Of a DNA stretch of 64,000 bases, positions 1-8,160 are shown piece after piece. Made by a program: the position numbers and the translations under genes. Each line of letters opens with the position of its first letter. Position 1 is the first letter of the stretch. The notes below the pieces were generated by a model, which was given only the letters and a program-made list of their open reading frames with translations, was not told the origin of the DNA and searched no databases. The stretch comes from Halorarum salinum (GTDB taxonomy: Archaea > Halobacteriota > Halobacteria > Halobacteriales > Haloferacaceae), in contig NZ_CP058579.1 of the NCBI RefSeq assembly GCF_013402875.1, positions 3,100,001-3,164,000 on the forward strand. The letters are read 5' to 3'.

Positions 1-1460
1 TGATAGCGTGTGAACGGGCCCCGCATCCAGAGATCGCCGTTATAGTAGATGTACGCCTCCGCCCGGAGCCACTCACGGAGGACGTCGTTCGGGCTAATAT
101 CGATCGTCCACCGACCGACGGCGGACGTCTCGGGTTCGAGGCGGGGGCGTGACTCGTCGATGACGCTATACGGGATCGTCGCTCGCTCTCCTGTGCCGGC
201 CTTGAGGACGACGTACCAGCCCTCATTGGGGACGGCGAGTTCCGTGGTAGTGGAGACGGTGCCCGACTCCGCGCTCGTATGCTCGGTGAACGGTTCGACG
301 TAGTATTCGTAGTCACGGTTGGGTCGGACCGTGTCGTCCGTGAACTGGACCGGGCCAGTCCCATCGGTCGGGTCGATGGTGTCGATGACCTCCCACTCGC
401 CGAAGCCGGTGTCCCGCAGCGGGTCGAGTTCCTCTCTGCGCCACACCCACGTCCCATCTTCGTTGTCGGCGTTGTCGTTGTGCTCGAGGGCGACGCTGGT
501 CGCCGTCGTCGCCGTGATCGACAGGTTCGTTGCACCGGGGAATTTCGTGATGATCGCGACGGGAGCGGTCCAGTTGCCGGTGACATGTTCGGTTTCGGTT
601 CGGGCGCGGTACTCTAACTCCTCGCCGTCTTCCAACCCCTCGAACGTGAGCGTGAGCGTGTCGTTCGCGACGACTTGCTCTGCCCAGCCCGTGGCGGTGT
701 CGTCCCACGCATCCTCCCCGGTCTCACGCTGCTGGACGCGGACGTCGCCGTAGTTCGAGACGGTGCTCTCGCGGTCGAGTGTGACCTCGTCCTCGACGCC
801 GTTCAGGAGGGTAGGCGCGTCTTCGTCTGGAAGGAACGCTGTCTGCGCGGCCTGCTCGCCATCTGTCTGCGTGTGGTCAGTGATACGGCGAGCCGTGTAG
901 TGATACTCCTCGCCGTCAAGGATGGCCTCGCTGTCCGTGTACTCTCCCGTGTCTGAATCGAGGTCTGTAGCGACCGCACTCCCGAGCGAACCATCAGTGG
1001 AGCGGTAGATGTCGATACCGCCGTCGGTAGAGTCGTCCAGAGCGTCCAGCGAGAGTGTCAGTTCCCCCCGAACCCCGTTGCCGATGTCTGTTATCTCGGT
1101 GGCCGGGAGGACCGTCGTCGCGTCGACTTCTGCCGAGAGCGGGCCGTCACTACGGTCGTTCCGGCCGCGGACCCGGAAGTAGTACCGCTCTCCGTCCTCA
1201 AGCCCGCTGACGGTCGTGGACGTGGTGGGTGTCGTTGCGACCTCTGAGTAGTCGGTAGCGTCGGCCCCGCTCGCCTCGGCTTGAAGGATGACGTACTCGT
1301 CGGTACTCCCAGCAGCGTCCCACGAGAGGTCTACCTCGTCCCCGGTAGCTGACTCGACGCCGACACCTTCGACCCTCCGAGGGAGCGGTAGCCCGTAGGC
1401 GGACCCGTTCTCCCCGCCGTAAGACGCACCGTCACCGGAGCCGCCGTAGGCGAAACTCAT
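1..1460 (-). CDS. Fibronectin type III-repeat virion protein (3' end beyond window)
   Basis: Reading leftwards from ATG at 1460 the frame stays open to base 1, giving at least 486 residues, so the C-terminus is missing. The first ~25 residues are Gly/Tyr-rich. They are followed by several FN3-like beta domains (about residues 28-115, 116-215, 216-310 and 310-410), with repeated patterns such as GLEDGERYYFRVR and LEDGEELEYRAR. A last part (from ~residue 410) begins a different domain containing GWYVVLKAG and MRGPFTR. FN3 repeats are common in tail-tip, fibre and host-recognition proteins of tailed viruses, and this is the last gene seen in the tail block, so a tail-tip or adsorption role is inferred. 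A GGGGGAG tract sits directly before the start. Confidence 0.8.
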   Translation of the reverse strand, partial: MSFAYGGSGDGASYGGENGSAYGLPLPRRVEGVGVESATGDEVDLSWDAAGSTDEYVILQAEASGADATDYSEVATTPTTSTTVSGLEDGERYYFRVRGRNDRSDGPLSAEVDATTVLPATEITDIGNGVRGELTLSLDALDDSTDGGIDIYRSTDGSLGSAVATDLDSDTGEYTDSEAILDGEEYHYTARRITDHTQTDGEQAAQTAFLPDEDAPTLLNGVEDEVTLDRESTVSNYGDVRVQQRETGEDAWDDTATGWAEQVVANDTLTLTFEGLEDGEELEYRARTETEHVTGNWTAPVAIITKFPGATNLSITATTATSVALEHNDNADNEDGTWVWRREELDPLRDTGFGEWEVIDTIDPTDGTGPVQFTDDTVRPNRDYEYYVEPFTEHTSAESGTVSTTTELAVPNEGWYVVLKAGTGERATIPYSVIDESRPRLEPETSAVGRWTIDISPNDVLREWLRAEAYIYYNGDLWMRGPFTRY

Positions 1461-1488
1461 GCTCCCCCATAGTGTATCTCCAGCATGG

Positions 1489-2388
1489 TCAGATGTTGTG
1501 GGCGTGGGCGGACAGGTAGCCGTCGACTGCCTCTACTTCTACCTCATTCAGGTCCTGCGTGGTCCCTGACGAGTTTTCGACGGTCACGGAAACGTCCGCG
1601 TTGTGGACCGGTGGGACGGTGACGACCAGCTCTTCCCCTCGGGCTGGGGTGTCATACGAGGAATATAGGTTCCCTCCGACCTCGATTTCGGTGGGGTAGA
1701 TGTATCCTTCCGTGTTGCTTTGGTCGGTGACGGTTACTCGGAACGTCGGTGTCGCTGTGTTGACTGTTACGTCGAACGTGTAGGTGTCATCGGATTGTAT
1801 CGACTCACTACCGCTCCACGTCCCCTGGACTGACCACGTCCCGCTCCCCGATTCGGACCCAGTTCCCGTCGGCCGGTTGTGGTGCTGGCCTGATTCGATG
1901 CCTGAAAGGTCATCGTGGGACACATCCGGGGGGTTGTCGGCTGGGTAGTTCCCCACCCGCCGATCGCGGATGTCGGCATCTACCACCTCAATCGCACCCG
2001 CCCCGAGCCACACCTCTGCGACGGCCACGCCATCCACTGTGGCCGGTGGCGCCGGGTCCCACGTTCGGAAGCGCGTCTCACCGCTTGGGTCTGCGGGCGT
2101 GGGGTCCCCGAGTACTGCCTGCACGCTCCCGGCCGGGCCCACGTAGATAACCGCCTTCCGTGGGTCGTCGGGGTCAACGTCCCCCGTGAAGTCGACCGTC
2201 TGTGTACTTCCCGTACTCGTGTCGCTATTGTCCACTGCACCGCCCCCGCTGGAGATGTCGACCTCCATGTCTCCCGAACCGGGGGATGCGTCCCAGCCCG
2301 TGGACCAGTACGTCCCATCGAGTGCGCCCCGCAGTTGGTTGATGGTCAGTGCATCCGCACCGTCTCCGATGTCGATGTTGAGTGTCAT
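1489..2388 (-). CDS. Putative tail fibre / receptor-binding protein
   Basis: A 299-residue virion protein. The N-terminal part (to ~residue 150) is a linker-type domain. A VSHDDLSGI...QHH stretch around residues 155-170 matches the HDDL(S/T)G...HH element often found in tail fibres. Then come a Gly/Ser-rich linker and a beta-rich domain (~185-285). The C-terminus ends in HAHNI, an HxH pattern resembling metal-binding spike tips. It follows the distal tail genes and precedes the FN3 protein, as a fibre gene would. Base composition is lower in GC than upstream: 31 of 60 G/C in 1741-1800 against 39 of 60 in 2581-2640, which suggests a swapped host-range module. The function is inferred from motif and position. 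Confidence 0.65.
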   Translation of the reverse strand: MTLNIDIGDGADALTINQLRGALDGTYWSTGWDASPGSGDMEVDISSGGGAVDNSDTSTGSTQTVDFTGDVDPDDPRKAVIYVGPAGSVQAVLGDPTPADPSGETRFRTWDPAPPATVDGVAVAEVWLGAGAIEVVDADIRDRRVGNYPADNPPDVSHDDLSGIESGQHHNRPTGTGSESGSGTWSVQGTWSGSESIQSDDTYTFDVTVNTATPTFRVTVTDQSNTEGYIYPTEIEVGGNLYSSYDTPARGEELVVTVPPVHNADVSVTVENSSGTTQDLNEVEVEAVDGYLSAHAHNI

Positions 2389-2390
2389 GG

Positions 2391-2567
2391 TTACAGCCTA
2401 CTCTGTTCTCTGCTGGACAGCCGCACGCCCGCCCCGACATCGACCACCTGCTCGGACGCGATCGGCGCCAGCAGGTCGTGCGCCGGGTCGAAGATGCGCC
2501 CCCACTGGACGACGCCGCCGCTGTCGGTCTTCGCGTCGGCGCCCTCGAAGTCGTCGATGATGGGCAT
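2391..2567 (-). CDS. Small hypothetical tail-region protein (58 aa)
   Basis: ATG at 2567 to TAA at 2391 encodes 58 residues beginning MPIIDDFEGADAK and ending SSREQSRL. It fits exactly between the 160-residue tail protein (stop at 2569, one base away) and the fibre start at 2388 (two bases away). That tight packing is the main evidence that it is a real gene. No domain is recognised. The position suggests a small tail-tip or fibre-attachment protein. Confidence 0.6.
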   Translation of the reverse strand: MPIIDDFEGADAKTDSGGVVQWGRIFDPAHDLLAPIASEQVVDVGAGVRLSSREQSRL

Positions 2568-2568
2568 T

Positions 2569-3051
2569 TCAGAGCACCTCGTCGCCGTACTCGGCTTCGA
2601 TCTCTGCGCGGTCCTCGCCCTCGTACCGCTTGAGCACCGTCAACTCCAACTCCCACACGAAGACGTCCCCCTCGGTGCCAGGTGTCGCGTCCGACCCGCT
2701 GCGGAGGATCGCCCAGACGGCGCCCCGCCGATCGCCCTCGGGCAGGAGCGCGACCAGCAACGAGTCCACCTCGTCGAAGCCAGTGAGCTCCTCGCGGTAG
2801 TACGGGAGGCCAGTATCCGTGGCCCCGCCGCGAACACCGGTCCGGATGGTCACGCCATCCCGTGCAGCGTCCACGAGCGGCTGCAGTGCGCCGTGCCGAT
2901 CTCGAGGGGACACTGGTTCGCCCCACGAGACGAACGCGAACGTGGCGGTCACCTCGTCCCCAGGGGCCGTGTTGAACAGCGTCCCCTCGAGCCAGTCGGC
3001 GGTGACGTCGCCGACGCTCGTCTCGATCGTCCAGGGGACGATTGCCGTCAT
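2569..3051 (-). CDS. Distal tail-region virion protein (unknown domain)
   Basis: A 160-residue protein directly downstream of the tape-measure gene, whose end it overlaps by four bases. This is the usual place for distal tail or tail-tip proteins in siphoviruses. The sequence is predicted beta-rich, with no transmembrane segment. It starts MTAIVPWTIETSVGD and includes an aromatic stretch, FVWELELTVLKRYEGE, near the C-terminus. No specific family is recognised. A distal-tail (Dit-like) or tail-attachment role is inferred from synteny only. Confidence 0.6.
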   Translation of the reverse strand: MTAIVPWTIETSVGDVTADWLEGTLFNTAPGDEVTATFAFVSWGEPVSPRDRHGALQPLVDAARDGVTIRTGVRGGATDTGLPYYREELTGFDEVDSLLVALLPEGDRRGAVWAILRSGSDATPGTEGDVFVWELELTVLKRYEGEDRAEIEAEYGDEVL

Positions 3052-5501
3052 CCGCCCACCCCGCGGTCGAGGCGGTCGCGTTCACGGCCGAACTCGGCGC
3101 GAACGGTGCCGTTGATCGCTTCCTCGAACTCGCTGTCGTCGACGTCGAGGTCGCCCTCAAGGACGAGATCCTGCAGGACGCTCCGCAGCGCCGAGGCAAT
3201 GTCCGCGGCAGAGGGCCCCCCGCCTCCACCGCCACTATTGGACCCCGTCGCGCCCGAGGCCATGACGTCCGCCGGGGCACTCCCGCCGCCACTACCACCC
3301 CCGCCCGACCAGTCGGTGCCGCCGAACCGGTTCGAGAGCGCGACGAACTCCTGCTCGGAGACGCCGAGCCGCTCGGCGGTCGCCCCACCCTGGGACTCGG
3401 CCATCGCGTTGAACAGCGCCTCGTTGATCTCTGTGGGCGCATCCTCGATCTCGTCGGGATCGCTGACGTACCCCTCGACGCCGGACTCGAGGACCGAGCG
3501 CATCGCATCGGTCATCTCGCCCTTGATCGGGCCGTCGCCGAGCTCGCCCTCGATGCCGGCGGTCGCGCCTGCGGCCATGTCGGCGCCGACGTCTTCGCCG
3601 GCGGCGTACGGGTCACCCCCGCCCGAGAGCAGCTGCTGCTCCTTGCTGCTCGCCGACGCAGCCTCCTCGGACGCGCCCTCCTCGGCCGCCTCTGCAGCCG
3701 ACTCGCCGGTCTCTCGCGCCCGTTCCTCGGCAGGTGTGGGTGGGAACAGCTTGTCGGCGACCTCCTCGCCGTCGACGCCCGGGATGCGGTCGATGAGGTT
3801 CTGCAGTTCGCTCGGGATCTGCGTGATCTTCGAGATGAGCCAGTTGATCCCGTCGACGACGCGGCCGATCACCTCGTCGGTCGCGTCACCGACGCCCATG
3901 AAGTTCTTCCGATAGGCGATCACGAACCACCCGATCGGGCCCAGTGCCGCGAGAATCCCGGTCGCGAGCAGGTCGAGGTTGTCCAGGACGGCGTCCTTCG
4001 CGTCGGCCGTCGCGTTCTGGATGCCGAGGAAGTTCGACTCCCAGGCCATGTAGAGCCAGCCGATCGGACCGATCGCTGTCAGGACCCATCCCTTCAGCAG
4101 GTCGAGGTTATCCATCACGCCCCCGACGACGTCGTTGGTCAGGTCCTTCACGCCGAGGAAGTTCGTCGCGTAGGCGGCACCGAACGCCGCGATAGCGGCG
4201 AGCACCAGCCCGATCGGGCCGAGCAGCGCCGTCCACATGGTCCCGAACGCGCCGGCGGCCATCGTCGCCCCTGTCGCTGCGGCAGGGAGCAGCGTCCCCA
4301 GCGTCCCCAGTGCAAGGAGGACGGGCCCGATAGCCGCGAGCACTCCGCCGAAGGCGATGATGACCTTCTGCTGGTTGTCGGAGAGGCCCGCGAACCACTG
4401 CCCGGCGCGCTGGACGTGCCCCGAGAGCGTCGACAGCATCGGAAGGAGGTTCGCCCCGATCGCCACGCCCGCCTCCTCGAGGTTCGACCGCATCACCTGC
4501 AGCTCCGCGTTCAGCGTCTCCCGCTGCGTGTCGGCGACGTCCTGGGTCGCGCCCTCGGCCTCCCGGAGTCGGTCTGTACTCTCCGCTATGGCGTCGCCAC
4601 CCTGCTGGAGGAGTGAGGACATCGCGGGCCCGGCCTCGCTCCCGAAGATCGCGGCCATGTCGGCCGAGCTCGCCCCCGCCGCCTCGAAGTCGCTCATGAT
4701 CTCCGTGATCGACCGGAGATCTCCGTTCGCGTCGCGAACGTTCACGCCGAGCTCGTTGATCCGCTCGGCGGCCCGCCCCGTGGGGTTCGCGAGGACGGTA
4801 AGCGCGCGGTTGAGCGACGTCCCGGCCCGGCGGCCCTGGATCCCGACGTCGCCGAGGAGCCCGATGGCGGCGGCCGCCTCCTCGATCTCGACGCCCATCC
4901 CCGCGGCCGTGGGAGCGACGCGGCTCATCGCCTGCGCCATCCCGTCCATCGTCTGGTTGTGGGAGGTGACGGTCGCGGTCAGCGTGTCGGTCACCTCGTT
5001 CATCTCCTCGGCCTCGTAGCCGAACGCCGACATCACGTTCGTCGCGACGTCGGTCGCCTCGGCCATGTCCATCTGGCCGGCCTCGGCGAACGCCGCCACT
5101 TGCGGCATCGCCTCCATCGCCTCGGCTGCTGTGAGGCCAGCAGAGGCGAGGAAGTAGAACGACTGGGCAGCCTCCTCGTGGGACTGGGTCGTCGACGTCG
5201 CGACCTCGCGAGCGGTCTGCTCGAGGTCCTCGCGCATCGCCTCGTCGACGTCGCCAAGGACTGCGATGCTCTGTTGCATCGCCTGATCAAACGAAGCAGC
5301 CTGTTTTGCGGCCGTTCCTCCCATAGCCACTAACGGAGCAGTGACTCCAGCCGTCATTGCCGCTCCAGCCCGTTGCATAGACTTCCCTGCCGACTGCATT
5401 CGACCAGTGAGAGAATCGACCGACTGCTCGGCCTCGTTTACTCCTTCTTCGACACCGGACGCGTCGACACGAATAGCGCCGGTGAGCGTGCTGAACGCCA
5501 T
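3048..5501 (-). CDS. Phage tail tape measure protein (TP901 type)
   Basis: 817 residues. The N-terminal half carries the TP901 tape-measure signature: SFDQAMQQSIAVLGD, an Ala-rich helical region with FYFLASAGLTAAEAM, and LLGDVGIQGRRAGTSLNRAL. Hydrophobic helices follow at ~385-445, 455-480 and 505-535, then a Gly/Ser-rich tail. Tape-measure proteins set tail length and enter the cell envelope at infection. By the usual rule of about 0.15 nm per residue this implies a tail near 120 nm (inference). The first ~220 bases of the gene (5280-5501) are clearly less GC-rich than the rest (34 of 60 in 5281-5340 against 43 of 60 in 5161-5220) and match the neighbouring HNH gene. That suggests this end was replaced together with the HNH cassette. 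Confidence 0.93.
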   Translation of the reverse strand: MAFSTLTGAIRVDASGVEEGVNEAEQSVDSLTGRMQSAGKSMQRAGAAMTAGVTAPLVAMGGTAAKQAASFDQAMQQSIAVLGDVDEAMREDLEQTAREVATSTTQSHEEAAQSFYFLASAGLTAAEAMEAMPQVAAFAEAGQMDMAEATDVATNVMSAFGYEAEEMNEVTDTLTATVTSHNQTMDGMAQAMSRVAPTAAGMGVEIEEAAAAIGLLGDVGIQGRRAGTSLNRALTVLANPTGRAAERINELGVNVRDANGDLRSITEIMSDFEAAGASSADMAAIFGSEAGPAMSSLLQQGGDAIAESTDRLREAEGATQDVADTQRETLNAELQVMRSNLEEAGVAIGANLLPMLSTLSGHVQRAGQWFAGLSDNQQKVIIAFGGVLAAIGPVLLALGTLGTLLPAAATGATMAAGAFGTMWTALLGPIGLVLAAIAAFGAAYATNFLGVKDLTNDVVGGVMDNLDLLKGWVLTAIGPIGWLYMAWESNFLGIQNATADAKDAVLDNLDLLATGILAALGPIGWFVIAYRKNFMGVGDATDEVIGRVVDGINWLISKITQIPSELQNLIDRIPGVDGEEVADKLFPPTPAEERARETGESAAEAAEEGASEEAASASSKEQQLLSGGGDPYAAGEDVGADMAAGATAGIEGELGDGPIKGEMTDAMRSVLESGVEGYVSDPDEIEDAPTEINEALFNAMAESQGGATAERLGVSEQEFVALSNRFGGTDWSGGGGSGGGSAPADVMASGATGSNSGGGGGGPSAADIASALRSVLQDLVLEGDLDVDDSEFEEAINGTVRAEFGRERDRLDRGVGG

Positions 5502-5537
5502 TATTCTGCGACCCCCAGCGGTCTCTGAGAGAAGCGC

Positions 5538-6353
5538 CTATTCTGCTGCCCGGGTGTCGGGACGGAGTGGGATGCCTTCCCACTTCCCGAGGTGACACGA
5601 CCGACACAGCGTGACGAGATTGTTGAGTCGATTCGCCTTCTGGTAGGAATCAAATGCCCCGAAGCGTGTGATATGGTGGACATGGAGGTCCTCGCCCCAC
5701 TCGTCTCGGTGCTCGTCGTTCGACATCCCACATGACTGACACCCGTAGTCGTCACGCTCGCGCGCCTCCCGTCGCTGTTCGTTCCAGTTCGGGCCGTAGT
5801 ACCGATCGTGGCCGCCCTGCCAGTTCGTCCCGTTTTCGCCGCTTTTGTTCTTGGATATCCACTCCCCATGGCAGTGAATATCGCAGAAATGGCGACGTCC
5901 ATCGACGCGGGAAGCCGGTTTGAGAATCTCCGTTCCGCACTGTTCACAGTCGACGGCGACAGTGTTGTAAAGCGGCGACTCCGTTCCCGAACGGTTCTCA
6001 GATCTCCACGCCCCAAGACAGTCGGGGTCGCAGAACGCCCGTTCCGAGCGTTCCGTCCGCCAAGGGGCGCGGGCGAGTTCCTCTCCACAGGACGCGCACG
6101 CCGTCCGGATATGCTCTGACCAATTTGGGTGATCCTCACCCGTTCTGGATTCGAGCCACTCGATACGGCACTCCTGCGAGCAGAACCGATGGTCGGAATC
6201 TCGGTCTCGATTCCGCCGGTCCACGAACGTCTCACCGCAGGTGTGACATGTCTCCTCGGTCGCGACGAGACTTTTTCCGTGGCCCTTCGCGTGGTGGACC
6301 TTGACGGCCCGCTCCGACCCGAAGTCCTCCCCACACGTGGGGCAGGTTTCCAT
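5538..6353 (-). CDS. HNH endonuclease with multiple zinc fingers (mobile-type)
   Basis: 271 residues. An N-terminal C2H2-like finger (METCPTCGEDF...H...H, residues 1-25) is followed by three Cys-pair modules near residues 35-65, 85-115 and 133-165, each of the form CxxC...FCxxxC. The C-terminal HNH domain (~200-262) has CQSCG, the LHVHHITRF core, NRLNNLVTLC and CRSCH, giving the His-Asn-His metal site plus structural zinc Cys pairs. Free-standing HNH proteins like this are usually site-specific nickases or homing endonucleases. It lies between the tail chaperone and the tape-measure gene, which are normally adjacent. Its GC content (about 57% in sampled stretches) is below the ~65-70% of its neighbours, which points to separate transfer. 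Confidence 0.88.
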   Translation of the reverse strand: METCPTCGEDFGSERAVKVHHAKGHGKSLVATEETCHTCGETFVDRRNRDRDSDHRFCSQECRIEWLESRTGEDHPNWSEHIRTACASCGEELARAPWRTERSERAFCDPDCLGAWRSENRSGTESPLYNTVAVDCEQCGTEILKPASRVDGRRHFCDIHCHGEWISKNKSGENGTNWQGGHDRYYGPNWNEQRREARERDDYGCQSCGMSNDEHRDEWGEDLHVHHITRFGAFDSYQKANRLNNLVTLCRSCHLGKWEGIPLRPDTRAAE

Positions 6354-6525
6354 AAGTCACCCATTACAACGAAGGTCATTGAGTGCTGCGTTTTTGTACT
6401 AAAAGCCATTCGTGGTCAGTAGCTGCGGTAGTGTTCGGCGCGCTCGGCGAGCCGGGTGAGCCAGAAGCTCTTCTCCCAGTCGGCCATCTCGAAGAACTCT
6501 CGCGGGCCGATGTCCCAGATCTCCT

Positions 6526-7116
6526 TCAGTTGGGCGAGTTGTCGTCCGACATCATGTTCTGCAACGCGGCGAGCTTCTGCTGCTGCTTCTCCGCCTCCCC
6601 TTCGGCCGTAAAATCGTCGAACACCTCGCTGATGGTGTCGTCATCACGGAAGATCACCGACCAGACGTCCGGATCGTGGAACGACTCGTCGACGGCGTGT
6701 GCCGAGAGCGTCTTCCGCATGAGCTCGGTCCCGTCGAGCGCCTCGTCGTAGAGCTCCGTCAGATCGACGTCGTCCGACTGGAGGTTCTGGATCGTCTCGA
6801 TGCGCCGCTGCTCGACCTCCTCGAGGTACTCGGCACCGCGGCGGAGCCACTGGGCCTGCTCGCGGTCCTCGAAGTCGTCGAGCTTCGCGCTGTTCGCTCC
6901 CACGGGCCGATAGAACTCGATCGCTGTCCCGTGGCGTTCCACCTCGAAGGTGTCGAGGTAGCGGTTCAGGAACAGCTGGCGGGCGGTGCCGTAGAGCTCG
7001 AGCGCCTCGGCCTGCTGCTCCTGCTGGCGCTGCTCGCGCTCCTCGACGTACGCATGGGCGCCCTCAGTGTTCTCGAAGCGGTCGAAGTGATCGGTCGTGG
7101 GCTGGGCCTGCGACAT
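6526..7116 (-). CDS. Tail assembly chaperone (G-like), candidate frameshift extension
   Basis: 196 acidic, Gln/Glu-rich, helical residues ending MMSDDNSPN. It lies between the tail-tube gene and the (HNH-interrupted) tape-measure gene, the usual place of the lambda G/GT-type chaperones that coat the tape measure during assembly. After the stop, the -1 frame is open to 6416. It encodes a further tail containing LAQLKEIWDIGPREFFEMADW and ending RAEHYRSY, with no in-frame ATG before 6472. Such an arrangement is typical of a programmed -1 frameshift making a longer GT form. No classical X-XXY-YYZ slippery heptamer is visible, so the slip site is unassigned. Assignment rests on synteny and gene architecture. 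Confidence 0.72.
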   Translation of the reverse strand: MSQAQPTTDHFDRFENTEGAHAYVEEREQRQQEQQAEALELYGTARQLFLNRYLDTFEVERHGTAIEFYRPVGANSAKLDDFEDREQAQWLRRGAEYLEEVEQRRIETIQNLQSDDVDLTELYDEALDGTELMRKTLSAHAVDESFHDPDVWSVIFRDDDTISEVFDDFTAEGEAEKQQQKLAALQNMMSDDNSPN

Positions 7117-7119
7117 GGG

Positions 7120-7620
7120 TCAGGCCGTGCTGAACTCGTGCTTGATCCCGCCCATCACGCGGAGCGTGATCGTCGCGGCAGCCGGGTCGCCGCTGGCGAA
7201 CTCCTCCTCGGTCGACTCGACACGGGTTCGCGTGAGCTCGCGCTGGATGAGCTCCTCGCCGTCGGCATCCTCGCGGTCCTTGAAGACGTAGAGGCGGACG
7301 GCGTCGTGGATCTCGTTGAAGATCCGCTCCTTGGTGTCGGCGTCGACGACGCCGAGTTCCTCGAGGTCCGTCTCGGCGACGTGGTCGAGGGGAACGTCGA
7401 CGTTGTAGTCGACGTGCTCGGTGCCGGACTGCATGTTCCGGTCGGCGTTCGGCTCCGACTGCCACTGGTTGTTGTTCTCGGTGATGGTGATGTCACCCGC
7501 CGTTCGGGCGAGGAACGTTTCTGTTTCTTCGGCAGTGCCTGGGTCCGTGACGAGCGAGACGTCCGTCCAGGCGCCCGAGAGCGTTTCCGTTTCGTCGTAG
7601 TTGCTTGGTGCTGCGCTCAT
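7120..7620 (-). CDS. Major tail (tube) protein
   Basis: 166 residues, acidic and predicted beta-rich, starting MSAAPSNYDETETLSGAW. It sits between the tail terminator and the tail chaperone genes, which is the conserved place of the tube protein in siphoviruses. There is no sheath gene beside it, so the tail is taken to be non-contractile. The sequence shows no membrane segment or enzymatic motif. The call is mainly from gene order, supported by size. Confidence 0.75.
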   Translation of the reverse strand: MSAAPSNYDETETLSGAWTDVSLVTDPGTAEETETFLARTAGDITITENNNQWQSEPNADRNMQSGTEHVDYNVDVPLDHVAETDLEELGVVDADTKERIFNEIHDAVRLYVFKDREDADGEELIQRELTRTRVESTEEEFASGDPAAATITLRVMGGIKHEFSTA

Positions 7621-7653
7621 GATGATGGTGTGTTGTGTCTGCTGGTTCGCGCG

Positions 7654-8160
7654 CTATGCTCGTGGGCCGTCATCGCCGACGACCGTCCGGGTGATCGTCC
7701 ACCGGCGGACGTTCGCCAGCTGGTCTCCGCCACCGGGCTGCAGGTTCGCCGCGCCTCCCGCCCTGCTGGCGGTGATGTACGGCACGCCGAAGTTCACGCT
7801 CGCCCGTTCCTCGACGAGGTCGAGCAGCCAGTCCATCTCGACCGCCGTCAGGACGCCGCGGTCCTGCTGGACGGCCTTCCGCCAGGCAGTCCGGGTGTTC
7901 AGGCCGATGTCGCAGATGATGTCCGTGCTCGTCGAGGCGCCGCGGTGCTCGCCGGCGCCGGCCGTGAGCTTCACCCAGACGCTGACCGGGTAGTCGTGGT
8001 CGCCCTCCGGCTGGGCCGGGTGGATCTGGTCGACGACGTTGTCGGGCCCGCCGACACCCGGAAGGTCGGCCGTGTCGAGGCGGTCGAGCAGGCGCTGGTG
8101 CGTGCGGAGATCGGCGAGGATGTCGGCCAGGAGGGGGCCCTGCCCCGGGTTTCGGGTCAC
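7654..8160 (-). CDS. Tail terminator / tail completion protein
   Basis: 168 residues, lying between the gp10-like connector protein and the tube protein. A protein of this size and place normally caps the tail tube and joins it to the head (lambda gpU / HK97 gp10-gp11 region). The sequence has mixed alpha/beta character, with YPVSVWVKLTAG and a C-terminal RRWTITRTVVGDD strand. Its stop-proximal end is clear of the tube gene by 33 bases, and its start overlaps the preceding gene by four bases (8157-8160), indicating translational coupling. No family motif is decisive. Confidence 0.6.
   Translation of the reverse strand: MTRNPGQGPLLADILADLRTHQRLLDRLDTADLPGVGGPDNVVDQIHPAQPEGDHDYPVSVWVKLTAGAGEHRGASTSTDIICDIGLNTRTAWRKAVQQDRGVLTAVEMDWLLDLVEERASVNFGVPYITASRAGGAANLQPGGGDQLANVRRWTITRTVVGDDGPRA

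Noticed and set aside
1915-3915. Long rightward frame of 666 codons across the tail genes
   Set aside because: It is antisense to the tape-measure and tail genes, has no recognisable domain, and follows from high GC with few stop codons.
5501-6409. 302-codon frame overlapping the HNH gene
   Set aside because: Its sequence is Arg/Ser/Thr-rich, and the HNH domain lies in the other frame. Only its first codons (MAFST) are of interest, as a possible remnant start.
5500-6410. Group I or II intron holding the HNH gene
   Set aside because: The tape-measure gene is complete with its own start after the HNH gene, so splicing is not needed. I see no convincing intron core, though I cannot fold the RNA here.
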